A stretch of DNA of 64,000 bases from Paracoccaceae bacterium (GTDB lineage: Bacteria > Pseudomonadota > Alphaproteobacteria > Rhodobacterales > Rhodobacteraceae), in assembly GCA_024742405.1 (NCBI GenBank), contig JANSYP010000003.1:186001-250000 (forward strand). The letters are read 5' to 3'. The notes beneath the pieces are model-generated. The model saw only the letters and a program-made list of their open reading frames with translations. It searched no databases and was not told the DNA's origin. Shown piece by piece: positions 55,430 to 64,000 of the stretch. Each line of letters begins with the position of its first letter. The first letter of the stretch is position 1. Both the position numbers and the translations under genes were made by a program.

Positions 55430-56206
55430 ATGGATCTTGGTATCGCAGGGCGAGTGGCACTGGTCACCGGAGGTGGTGGTGCCATCGGACAGGCCGAAGC
55501 ACGCGCCCTGGCCGAAGAAGGCGTTCGTATCGTCGTCAACGATCTGGATCCGGCCACCGCCGACACGACCGCGGAACAATTGCGCGATACGGGGTTCGAG
55601 GCGACGACAGCTGCAGGTGACGTGTCGGATGCCGCACAGGTGCCCGACATCGTCGCGACGGCGGTGGCGGCGTTCGGAACGCTCGACATTCTGGTGAACA
55701 ATGCCGGCGCGGGGGGCGAGCATCTTGGCCGACCGGTGTCTGCGATCCCGCTGAAAAGCTGGGAGGTCATCCTCCAGTCCCATCTGACCTCCACATTCCT
55801 ATGTTCACAGGCAGTGCTGCCGCATCTGGGGCTGGATGGTTACGGGCGTATCGTCAACACCTCGTCGATGAACTTCACAGGAGGCGGCCGACCGGGCGTT
55901 GCCAACTATTCCGCCGCCAAAGCGGGCATCGTGGGCTTTACCCGGACCTTTGCGAAGGAAGCCGGACCTAACGGCATCACCGTCAACGCGATCGCGCCAG
56001 GCTATGTCGAAACCGGACTCATCGCGGGGTTCACGGATGCGCAGCGCCGGGTGGTCACAACCCAGAACCCACTGGGCCGGTTCTGTCGGCCCGACGAGGT
56101 CGGCGCGCTGGTGGCCTATCTTTGCAGCCGGCAAGCCGAATACATCAACGGCGCGCTGGTCTGCATCGATGGCGGCAAGCGCGATTTCTATTGGAGCCCC
56201 TCATGA
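55430..56206 (+). CDS. Short-chain dehydrogenase/reductase
   Basis: The 258-residue classical SDR has the cofactor motif TGGGGAIGQAEA, NNAG, the catalytic Ser (VNTSSMNF) and YSAAK. The Asp in VVNDLDP suggests NAD rather than NADP. It follows the permease gene by 4 nt and overlaps the next gene by ATGA, so it oxidises an intermediate of the same pathway, likely a polyol hydroxyl. Confidence 0.9.
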   Translation: MDLGIAGRVALVTGGGGAIGQAEARALAEEGVRIVVNDLDPATADTTAEQLRDTGFEATTAAGDVSDAAQVPDIVATAVAAFGTLDILVNNAGAGGEHLGRPVSAIPLKSWEVILQSHLTSTFLCSQAVLPHLGLDGYGRIVNTSSMNFTGGGRPGVANYSAAKAGIVGFTRTFAKEAGPNGITVNAIAPGYVETGLIAGFTDAQRRVVTTQNPLGRFCRPDEVGALVAYLCSRQAEYINGALVCIDGGKRDFYWSPS

Positions 56207-57288
56207 CCCTTCGCAAGTTCGGGGCACCCCGGCTCTACATCCAGGGCGACGGCGCGCTGGATGAACTGCCCGGCCTCGTCGCGCAATACGGGCGTTGCCC
56301 GCTGATCGTGGCCGACGCCGTCGTGACCGACCTTCTGGAACCCCGGCTGCGCGCCCTGTTCAAGGAAAACGCACCGGTGTTTGCGGATTTCGGGGGGGAA
56401 TGCACCGCGGTCGAGATCGACCGCCTTGCCGCGCTGACCGCCAAGACAAAGGCCGACGTCGTGGTGGGACTTGGCGGAGGCAAGGCGATCGACTCTGCCA
56501 AGGGCGTGCGTATCGCGCGGGATCTTCCGATCATTGTCTGTCCCACCATTGCGTCCAACGACAGTCCCACCTCACGCCTCGCTGTGATCTATACGGAATC
56601 ACACGCCATCAGCGAAGTACGGTTGATGGCCGCGAACCCCGATGCGGTGCTGGTCGATACCGGGCTGATCGCCCGCGCGCCGGTCCGGTTTCTGAGGGCC
56701 GGGATCGGCGACGCATTGTCCAAGGTCTTCGAGGTGGCGCAATGCGCGGATTCGGATGGACTGAATTTCTTTGGCGGCAGACCAACCCGGATGGCCCTGG
56801 GAATTTCCCGGACCTGCTACGACATCCTGCGCGAACATAGCAGCGCAGCCATAGCCGATGTGCAAGCCCAGCGCGTCACTCCGGCCGTCGAGAATGTGGT
56901 AGAGGCCTGTGTTCTGCTCAGCGGCTTGGCCTTCGAGAGCGGCGGGCTATCCATCGCACATTCACTGACACGCGGCTTTTCGGCCATTCCGGCCATCGGT
57001 AGTACGCTACATGGCGAACAGGTGGCGGTCGGCCTTCTGGTCCAGCTCATGCTGAGCAAGGGCCAGCAAGAGACCCTCCGCGATATCCTTGGATTCTATG
57101 CCGAGATCGGATTGCCACGCGGCCCGTCAGCGCTCGGCTGCAGGATGGACGATTATCGGACGATTGCCCGCATCAGCCTGGAAACGGCACCGTACATCGG
57201 TAATTTCGAGCGCAGACTGACCGTCGAAGAGATCACGAGCGCCCTCAGAGACGTTGATACGGTTGCCTCTGCATGGTCCCGGAACTGA
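56203..57288 (+). CDS. Glycerol-dehydrogenase-like iron-containing dehydrogenase (GldA family)
   Basis: The 361-residue product has the NAD motif GLGGGKAIDSAKG, PTIASNDSPTS, and the metal histidines in LSIAHSLTRGF and GSTLHGEQVAVG, as in GldA. Family members act on glycerol, other diols or sugar-phosphate ketones. It is the last gene of the operon and the last intact one before the decayed region. Confidence 0.88.
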   Translation: MTLRKFGAPRLYIQGDGALDELPGLVAQYGRCPLIVADAVVTDLLEPRLRALFKENAPVFADFGGECTAVEIDRLAALTAKTKADVVVGLGGGKAIDSAKGVRIARDLPIIVCPTIASNDSPTSRLAVIYTESHAISEVRLMAANPDAVLVDTGLIARAPVRFLRAGIGDALSKVFEVAQCADSDGLNFFGGRPTRMALGISRTCYDILREHSSAAIADVQAQRVTPAVENVVEACVLLSGLAFESGGLSIAHSLTRGFSAIPAIGSTLHGEQVAVGLLVQLMLSKGQQETLRDILGFYAEIGLPRGPSALGCRMDDYRTIARISLETAPYIGNFERRLTVEEITSALRDVDTVASAWSRN

Positions 57289-57719
57289 CTGGCAGATCGA
57301 TGCACCGCGTCCTTGGGATCGGGCGAAAAGTGACGATGCATCGCCCTTCGGAATGTGTGCACCGATGTGCTTCGGCAAACGCGATAGGCGAAGGGCGCGA
57401 TACCTTCCTGTCCGACAGCGGTCGTGGCGCCATGTGTACAAACCCAGTGGCGCGCCGGGCGGTTTCTTCTCCTCGCCGAGAGAGTGTCGGAGCGCAAAGA
57501 AGGATGGAGAAGGCACGACACCCCACGCGACCCGGCGCATGCAGTGGGTTATCAGGCACATGCTCCTGAATTCATCATCCGGCTGCAGCATTGGCCGGTC
57601 TTTCACCGACAAACGAAGCGCTCCATTCGAACTTGGTCCCCAGGAAGCATTCTCGGCAATTCCTTCACGTCTTTTCGAAGGGTCAGGAAAGCCAATCGGT
57701 TCCGGACAGGCCTGGCGGA

Positions 57720-58010
57720 TCTGAAAATCTCCATAGATCCGAGAAATACAATCCGCCACGTCCGGTGTGCGCGCGAGATCGTTCTGGACGAACGCGGTCT
57801 GCGACGTAGTCTTCTCAAAGCCGGAGATCACCAGCGCAAGGTTCGTGTGTCCGAATTGATCCCGCACCGGCATGGCGAAAGACACCAGCTCACCGTCTAC
57901 TGTGGCATGGCCGCGCGCGCCGGTCAGCGCGTCGTCCTTTGGAGCGCCAGTAAAACCGCGTCCTCCGGAGAGAGTGCCTCCGCCACCGGGCTTTCGTCCG
58001 CTTTGGCGTC
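57720..58010 (-). pseudogene. Probable remnant of an IclR-type effector domain
   Basis: On the minus strand, ARGHATVDGELVSFAMPVRD followed by QFGHTNLALVISG resembles the IclR C-terminal effector domain (GYATVDGE...vsfAaPVrd..G...aalsisG). No helix-turn-helix half or proper start is present, and the frame breaks upstream. The remaining stretch 57289-57720 shows nothing I recognise. Confidence 0.4.
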
Positions 58011-58089
58011 GCAGGAGGGGCTTTTTGACAAGAGGGATACGTCAGAAGATCTTTGGCTCCGGCACCGGGTCACCCGCCGCCGTTTCCGG

Positions 58090-58934
58090 AGAATCTAAGT
58101 CGCAGCCGTCATGGTCTGGCTGACTTGCATCGCGACATCATCCCGAAGCCATGGCCTAAGGGCGGCGGGCGCGCCAGCCAAGCGGCGCGGCGGGCGTCAA
58201 GTTCGACCTCGCTTACCACCATGTCGATCCGCCGTTCGATGGATCGAAAGCCTGAAGATGTCACCGGTGCAGAGCAAGGCCAGCGGCCCTACGACATGGG
58301 CTTCGAGAGAGACGTAACGGATACGGGCGCTGCAGCGCCTCCCGCTCCTTCGCGCGTCGGACAGGTGCACGGTGTCGCACACGCCCGAGCGCAGCAGCTT
58401 GGCCGGGATCGACAATCCCCTATTCCGGGCCCGCCCACAGCCCCCGCGTTCGGAAGGACCAGCACCGTGTCCTCCGTTGCGTCCAGATCGGGATCGTCGA
58501 TCCGGACACTCAGATTGAAATTGCTCTGAAAGACCAATGCCTGACGGCGATGGGTCTGAAATCGCGCGCTGCAACCCGAGGGTTTGATGAGACAGTCGTG
58601 CGGCGGGAGGTTACCGCGCAGGCTCAGCAAAGACTGGCAGAGTAAAAGGCGGACGAAATCGTTGTCAAAGACCCGGGCGCACTCCAGGTCTTCGCGTAGC
58701 GTTTTGCCGGGAACCGAAATCATGCCCAGATCCAGTGATCCGTGATCCGCGTCATGAGCGCGGGGAGACCGCCAACAACTCCAGCGGGAAGCCACCTGCC
58801 TGCAGGATCCCTGCTTTCGCGGACTTGGCGCGCTTCCTGAAATGGGCGTGGCGCGGATTGACGTCGGACCAGGTGTTGATGATCGCGATGATTGCCCGCC
58901 CTTCCAAATCCTCGGGGTCATTGCCCATCGGCAT
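58090..58934 (-). pseudogene. Decayed IlvD/Edd-family sugar-acid dehydratase
   Basis: The minus strand holds pieces of a dehydratase in order. They are the N-terminal PEDLEGRAIIAIINTWSDVN and HAHFRKR, GILQAGGFPLEL (58934-58755), then a jump to GKTLREDLECARVFDN, RGNLPPHDCLIKPSG, DDPDLDATEDTVLVLPNAG and SIPAKLLRSGVCDTVHLSDA, and finally VSEVELDARRAAWLARPPP. About 300 central residues, including cluster-binding Cys residues, are deleted, and at least three frameshifts separate the pieces. The usual NPCHAHF is changed to NPRHAHF. The parent was likely an arabinonate/xylonate-type dehydratase. Confidence 0.85.
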
Positions 58935-59104
58935 GATACGCTATCAGCAGCGACATCAAGTAATGAGGTCTGCAGGCATAGCGGACGGCAGCGCTCAGCT
59001 GGGACATCAGATTCGCGAGCTTTATCGGATGGCCTCCAGCCGCGTCCGAAGTTAGATAGAACCTGAGAGAGGGCGGCGCTCGGCCGCCCGTCGAAGCGGT
59101 CAGC

Positions 59105-59960
59105 TCACTCTTCGTCGAGCAAACCGATCTTGCGCTGGCATTCCTGCTGCGCAGCACAGACCATCGTCGCGCCTTCGGGCTCGGTCGCAGCACGCTCCCA
59201 GGCGGTCTTTGCCGCTCCGCGGAAGGCCTGCCGATCCTCCGCGTTCCAGTCGAAGATCGCGAACCCCTCGCGGGTGCTCAACTTCGCCGCGATCGCACGG
59301 TCTTAGAGATCGGCCTAGCGGCGGATATCATCATAGGCCGCCGCGTACCAGACATCGAGCAACACCTTGTCGCGTTCGCTGAACGCCTCTCACATGGCGG
59401 CATAGATAGAAGAATACGTACCGCCTGGGAATAGATGGCCGGGCAAACCGGATTCGTTGCGATCTTGTGCAGCCCGAACGCCTCGTTACTGACCACTGGA
59501 CTCGCGCCCGCAGCATCCACGAGGCCCGTCTCAATCGATTTGCAGTCCTTGTGGAAACCTTCGGCGGCCAGGCCTGCCAGCGACCGGGTCTTCTTGCCCT
59601 TTAGCTCCGAGAGCGTTTCGATCGGCCTGGCCGCGCCCAGTGCTTCGCGGGCGTAGGGTCTGACGCCGACAACGTGAAGATCATCGCCAAAATGGTTGTT
59701 GTAGGACTGCTCATGGATCTGCTTGCCGCCGAGTTTTCGGCAGAAGCTCTGCGCCTGATCGCGGTTGTCACAGGCAGCGATCAGATCCCGAACAGCGCGA
59801 AAGCGGTGTCGATGCCAGCAAAACACGTCGCCGACGTCATCTGCCCGTCGAAGATCCCGGCTCCAATGGCGTCTCGCGCGTTATCACGAAATCGCCCGCC
59901 TTCTACGCTATCTAAAGCGCACCCGAAGCGATGCGAACTCCGGGCTTCCGCTTCCGAACC
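59105..59960 (-). pseudogene. Decayed TRAP transporter binding protein DctP
   Basis: Minus-strand pieces match DctP: DAIGAGIFDGQMTSATCFAG, FALFG, RPIETLSELKGKKTRSLAGL, GLVDAAGASPVVSNEAFGLH, and the C-terminal LSTREGFAIFDWNAEDRQAF followed by WERAATEPEGATMVCAAQQE ending at a normal stop (59105). The pieces are in different frames and an in-frame stop lies near 59306. No dctQ or dctM remains. It stands upstream of the decayed dehydratase, so both likely formed one sugar-acid operon. Confidence 0.75.
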
Positions 59961-60227
59961 ACAGCCGCAGACCGGATCAGGGCCGTCTACGACATCAATG
60001 GTCGCGTCGAAGAACGCCCGCGAAACGCCAAGTTGCTCCGACCAGATCGAGAAGCCTAAGCAGTCAAACCACTGCGCACGCCCGGCGCGACCAGACCGCC
60101 TCACGGCGCATCGGACGATGGATCACCGGCCCTCGAAATCAGCGTTCGATCACGCCAAAGGTCGAGAGCGCGTCATGCGCAGAGAGGGACCACGTAGATG
60201 CCGCGGGTCCTCGGTCATCCCGGTATC

Positions 60228-61838
60228 CTACCGCGTTTGTGCCATGTTGGGGGCAAATGTCTCGGCCGAGGCTAATGCCCACTCGGACGCGTAGACACCT
60301 TCGGCGCTGTTGTCGCGCAGTGCGTTCGGTGCAACCGATGGATAAATCTCATCGAAATGCAATTTGGTCTCGTTGGAAACGCGACACCAGATATGGTGGG
60401 GAACGAGTTTCGCAGGGTCGTCCAGTCCCATTGCGCCGACCATCTCAAAGAACACCTTCAGAGTGTTTCGTTGAAAGTTGGCAACCCGTATGTGCCTTGC
60501 ATCGATATCGAGAGCCTTGCCGCGAACCGGGTCTTGCGTGGCGATCCCGGTCGGGCATCTGTTGGTGTTGCAGGACTGCGACTGGATACAGCCGAGCGAC
60601 AGCATCATGGTGCGCGCCGCATTCACCAGATCCGCCCCAACGGCCACTTTCCGAACCATCTCGAAGCCACTGGATGTCTTGCCAGATGAGATTATCCGGA
60701 TCTTGTCGCGCAGCCCGATACCGCGCAGGCAATTATGGACAAAGTAGGTCGCTTCGATGCAGGGCACGCCGAACCGGTTGCTGTATTCGACAGGTGCAGC
60801 ACCAGTTCCGCCCTCGGCCCCGTCGACGGTGATGAAGTCCGGCAGGATACCGGTCTCGACCATCGCCTTGCAGATCGCCATGAACTCGTACTTGTGGCCG
60901 ATACAGAGTTTGAACCCCACCGGCTTGCCGCCGCTCAGTTCGCGCAGTTGCACCACGAAATCGAGCAGGCCCTTGGGAGTGTCGAAAGTGCGGTGGCCGG
61001 GGGGCGAGATCACGTCCTTGCCCATTTCGACAAGCCGTATATCCGCGATCTCCTGGGTGACTTTCGCCGCCGGCAGAACCCCGCCATGGGACGGTTTCGC
61101 GCCCTGCGAAATCTTGATCTCGATCATCCGCACCTGTTCGGTCGCGGCTTTCTTGCGGAACTCCTCGGGATCGAAATCGCCATCGGGCGTGCGGCATCCG
61201 AAGTAGCCGGTGCCGATCTGCCAGACGATGTCTCCGCCCTCCTGCAGGTGATAGGGGCTCAAGCCGCCCTCGCCCGTATTGTGGTAGAAACCGCCGACTC
61301 TGGCGCCACGGTTGATCGCCCGGATCGCATTGGCACCAAGCGCGCCGAAGCTCATAGCCGAACAGTTCAGTCGCGCGGCGTTATAGGGTTGTGTGCACTG
61401 CTCGCCGCCGATCATCACGCGCTTTGTCTCTTCGCGCACGGTGGTCGGATTGATCGAATGCGCCGCCCCGCCATAGCCCGGGGCCATGATGTCATGCTCG
61501 GTGCCGAAGGGCATCGTATCGTCGAGATCCTGCGCACGGCGGTACACGAGATTGCGGTCTTCGCGGCTGAAGGGCAGCTCGTCGGTGTCGCTGGCGATGA
61601 AATACTGGTGGATCTCGGGGCGGATGGATTCGAGCGCGTAGCGGATATAGGCCGCCACCGGGTAGAGCCGATTGAGCGTATGGCGACTGAAATACAGGTC
61701 GTAGAGCCCGACGATGGTGTAGATCCCCAAAAGCGCCACGATAAAGAAACCCGCCGGCCAGTACAGGTATGAAACCAGCGCCAGTACCGGGTTGATGACC
61801 ACCGCCACCAGCCAGAAACACTTCTGCATCAATGTCAT
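60228..61838 (-). CDS. FMN-binding glutamate-synthase-related protein
   Basis: The 536-residue product has two N-terminal membrane helices (about residues 8-45) and a glutamate-synthase FMN barrel (GGEQCTQPYNAARLNCSAMSFGALGANA, HNTGEGGLSPYHL, VDGAEGGTGAAP). It also carries the 3Fe-4S cysteines CIQSQSCNTNRCPTG. It lacks the glutaminase domain of GltB, so it is not a complete glutamate synthase; the reaction of this group is undefined. It lies 52 nt after the poxB-like gene on the same strand. Confidence 0.85.
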   Translation of the reverse strand: MTLMQKCFWLVAVVINPVLALVSYLYWPAGFFIVALLGIYTIVGLYDLYFSRHTLNRLYPVAAYIRYALESIRPEIHQYFIASDTDELPFSREDRNLVYRRAQDLDDTMPFGTEHDIMAPGYGGAAHSINPTTVREETKRVMIGGEQCTQPYNAARLNCSAMSFGALGANAIRAINRGARVGGFYHNTGEGGLSPYHLQEGGDIVWQIGTGYFGCRTPDGDFDPEEFRKKAATEQVRMIEIKISQGAKPSHGGVLPAAKVTQEIADIRLVEMGKDVISPPGHRTFDTPKGLLDFVVQLRELSGGKPVGFKLCIGHKYEFMAICKAMVETGILPDFITVDGAEGGTGAAPVEYSNRFGVPCIEATYFVHNCLRGIGLRDKIRIISSGKTSSGFEMVRKVAVGADLVNAARTMMLSLGCIQSQSCNTNRCPTGIATQDPVRGKALDIDARHIRVANFQRNTLKVFFEMVGAMGLDDPAKLVPHHIWCRVSNETKLHFDEIYPSVAPNALRDNSAEGVYASEWALASAETFAPNMAQTR

Positions 61839-61890
61839 TGTGAAACTATCCTCAGGTTCAGAGCTGGAAAGCTATGTGCCAGGCGCTGCG

Positions 61891-63636
61891 TCATCCCAGG
61901 GTCGCCTTGTATTCCGCGCGCCAGTTTTCCCAGACCTCATGGTCGCCGCGGACGCCGAGCAGGCCTTCCTTGATCTTGGACATGCCAAAACCCCAGGCTT
62001 CGCCGACCTTGATCTTGGGCGGCATCACCAGTTCGCCGCTTGAGACGACAGCGTCGATGATGAAGGGCTTGTCAGAGGCTTTGGCGCGGGCGATGGCGGG
62101 CAAGATCTCGTCGGCATGCTCGACGCGCACGCCATCGCCGCCGCAGGACTTGGCAAAGGCGGCGAAATCCGGGTTCACAAGGCCTGTGGCCTCGAAATCG
62201 TGCGGCATGCCGGAGGTTTCCATCTCCATCTTCACGAAACCGAACTCGGAATTGTTCAGCACCACCACCTTGATGGGCCAGCCATAGCGCACGGCGGTGA
62301 CGAAGTCGGGCATCGACATCGCAAAGCCGCCATCGCCGCAGAGCGCCCACACCTCGCGATCCGGGTGCAGCGCTGCCGCTCCGAGCGCGACCGGGAAGCC
62401 CGAGCCGATCGCCCCATGATTGAAACCGCTGACCATGCGCCTGTCGCCGGACATGTCCATTTGGCGTGCGAGCCATACCGTGCATTCGCCCACATCGATC
62501 CCGAAGAGCGCGTCGGGCTCTGCCGCCTCGCTGATCGCACGGGCGAAGAGCTGCGGGTGGAGCGGCTCGTCCGTCCGCGTCAGGCTCGCCTGTTCGGTCA
62601 TGTGGCGGAGCCACCGGTCGCGCAGCTTGACCAGGGTATCGCGGAACGGGGCCGAGCGGCCTTCGCCAAGCATCGGCAGAAGCGCCCGCACCGTCGCCCC
62701 GAGATCGGCAGCAATCCCGAGCGTCACCGGCGCGCGCCGTCCGATATGATCGAGCTGGCGGTCCACCTGGATGATCGGCCGCCCGTCGGGGAGGAATTCG
62801 TCATAGGGAAAATCGGTGCCCAGCATCACCAGCACGTCGCAATCGGACACCGCATGCAGCCCCGCCGGGTTGCCGATATTGCCAGTCATGCCAACGATCG
62901 GGCCCTCGATCGGCTCGAACACCTCCTTGCCCCGCAGCGTATGGGCGACAGGCGCGCCGATGCGTTCGGCCAGTGCCAGCACATCCTCGCGGACGCCGCG
63001 GCAACCCACGCCGCAGTAAAGAGTGACGCGCTTGCCGGCGTTTATGATCTCCGCCGCCTTGGCGAGCAGCTCGGGCTCCGGCGCGGTCACCGGCCATGCA
63101 GGCACCACCGGCCGCGCGTAGTGGTCGCTGACGGTATCCTGTACGATCACATCGGCGGGGATCTCGATCCTGGTGACCACCCGCTCGGTGAGCGCCTTTT
63201 GCACTGCCAGTTCGGCCATGCGCGGCATCTGTGCAGGGCTCTCGATGATCGCTTGGTAGGCGCAGACATCATCGAACACCTTCGTGAGGTCCATCTCTTT
63301 GTGATAGTCGCTGCCGCGCTCGGACCGTGGCACCTGACCGGTGATCGCAACCACCCCGGCCCCTTCCGCCTTGGCATTGTAGAGCCCGTTGATCAGATGA
63401 AGCGCGCCTGGTCCCGCCGTGCCCGCACAGACACCGATGGCACCGGAGAGCTGCGATTGTGCGCTGGCCGCGTAGCCTGCATGTTCCTCATGACGTACCG
63501 TGATCCACCGAAAACGCGGATCACGGATCACCCCGTTCACGAACGGGTTGATAACATCTCCAACGATGCCGAAGACGTCTCGTGCGCCGGCATCCGCCAA
63601 GACATCCAGCAAGCTTTCGGTAATGCTACGCGTCAT
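61891..63636 (-). CDS. poxB: Thiamine-diphosphate pyruvate oxidase/dehydrogenase, PoxB type
   Basis: The 581-residue product has the ThDP enzyme plan: N-terminal PYR domain with catalytic Glu (RHEEHAGYAA), central FAD-type domain, and C-terminal PP domain with GDGGFAMSMPDF to VVVLNN (GDG-x-NN motif). Length fits PoxB. AAAGGAGA lies 6 nt before the ATG at 63636, so the longer open frame is rejected. PoxB oxidatively decarboxylates pyruvate to acetate and feeds electrons to quinone. A related ThDP oxidase acting on another 2-keto acid cannot be excluded. Confidence 0.85.
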   Translation of the reverse strand: MTRSITESLLDVLADAGARDVFGIVGDVINPFVNGVIRDPRFRWITVRHEEHAGYAASAQSQLSGAIGVCAGTAGPGALHLINGLYNAKAEGAGVVAITGQVPRSERGSDYHKEMDLTKVFDDVCAYQAIIESPAQMPRMAELAVQKALTERVVTRIEIPADVIVQDTVSDHYARPVVPAWPVTAPEPELLAKAAEIINAGKRVTLYCGVGCRGVREDVLALAERIGAPVAHTLRGKEVFEPIEGPIVGMTGNIGNPAGLHAVSDCDVLVMLGTDFPYDEFLPDGRPIIQVDRQLDHIGRRAPVTLGIAADLGATVRALLPMLGEGRSAPFRDTLVKLRDRWLRHMTEQASLTRTDEPLHPQLFARAISEAAEPDALFGIDVGECTVWLARQMDMSGDRRMVSGFNHGAIGSGFPVALGAAALHPDREVWALCGDGGFAMSMPDFVTAVRYGWPIKVVVLNNSEFGFVKMEMETSGMPHDFEATGLVNPDFAAFAKSCGGDGVRVEHADEILPAIARAKASDKPFIIDAVVSSGELVMPPKIKVGEAWGFGMSKIKEGLLGVRGDHEVWENWRAEYKATLG

Positions 63637-64000
63637 GATATCTCCTTTGGTCCATTTCTTGCCAGCCGTGGCCTCAAAAGGGAATTGGAAAGTGATCTGC
63701 GATGCCTCTGCGAAGGCGCAATTGCACTTTGAAATTGCAGCACTTTCGCCCTCGGGAAGTGCCGCGACTGCATCGGCCAGTGGGGTTTGAGCGGCGCCAG
63801 CAAAGGGGTTTCGACCCCGATGATCGACGATCGAAACTTGTCTCAGCTTTCGCAAAGGACCCCGGCAAGTGGCGCCATCGTTTCCAGTTTGAGCTGCCGG
63901 ATCTGTCCAGCCGGGCACGACCGTTGCAACCGGGAAGACCGCTGAGACGTGCCAGTGTCGCCTGCACCCGCTTGCCCGCACGCCCACGAACTCGACCGAG
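63637..64000. other. Region upstream of poxB, no gene seen
   Basis: No reading frame here has a recognisable family or ribosome site. It should contain the promoter of the poxB-glutamate-synthase-like pair on the minus strand. I see no clear operator. Confidence 0.4.

Overview
The window is about 64 kb of high-GC DNA from an alphaproteobacterium, most probably a Rhodobacterales member. The gene order hupTUV-hypF-hupSLC-hupDFGH matches the Rhodobacter capsulatus uptake-hydrogenase locus. The rest of the window (TRAP and ABC carriers, LacI regulators, sugar-acid dehydratases, aryl-sulfotransferase, PoxB) is typical Roseobacter-group accessory content. I saw no rRNA, tRNA, CRISPR array or intact transposase.

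Region 1 (1-12.9 kb, all minus strand) is a [NiFe]-hydrogenase island. It holds a cytoplasmic H2 sensor (HupUV), its histidine kinase HupT, the HypF maturase, the membrane-bound uptake hydrogenase HupSL with its cytochrome b HupC, and the maturation set HupD, F, G, H plus a rubredoxin-HybE fusion cut by the window edge. A 72-residue membrane peptide sits between hupL and hupC. A rho-independent terminator separates hupSLC from the maturation genes.

Region 2 (13.3-29.5 kb, minus strand) is a propane-monooxygenase-type soluble diiron monooxygenase island: prmA, B, C and D, then a TIM-barrel amidohydrolase, a DUF59 protein, a dedicated GroEL-like chaperonin and a zinc alcohol dehydrogenase. katG, a 162-residue unknown protein and a sigma-54 activator of the AcoR/MimR type lie downstream of these on the same strand. 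A second-copy-type rpoN lies upstream of prmA. The prmA leader has a -24/-12 promoter (GG-N10-GC), a perfect enhancer-like inverted repeat about 180 bp upstream of it, and a perfect 20-bp palindrome just before the start codon. Each of the longer intercistronic gaps of the operon carries a perfect or near-perfect stem-loop.

Region 3 (29.6-35.5 kb) is a compact module I cannot name: a 324-residue unknown protein divergent from rpoN, a 59-residue protein, a WD40-type propeller, a coiled-coil protein and a 90-residue helical protein. It is followed by a tandem GNAT protein and a second AcoR-like regulator whose AAA domain lacks GAFTGA.

Region 4 (36.5-41.4 kb) has a LacI regulator divergent from an operon of a signal-less aryl-sulfotransferase plus an SsuABC/TauABC-like importer. 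Two identical TAAAACGTTTTA operators lie in the shared intergenic region.

Region 5 (42.4-57.3 kb) is carbohydrate catabolism: a TRAP carrier with a terminator between dctP and dctQM, a D-galactonate dehydratase, a LacI regulator with a clear operator, then one tightly packed operon of an AGPS-like FAD oxidase, FGGY kinase, MalK-type ABC importer, SDR and GldA-like dehydrogenase.

Region 6 (57.3-60.2 kb) is decayed: remnants of an IlvD/Edd-type sugar-acid dehydratase, a TRAP DctP and probably an IclR regulator. The window ends with an FMN glutamate-synthase-like protein and a PoxB-type pyruvate oxidase (60.2-63.6 kb).
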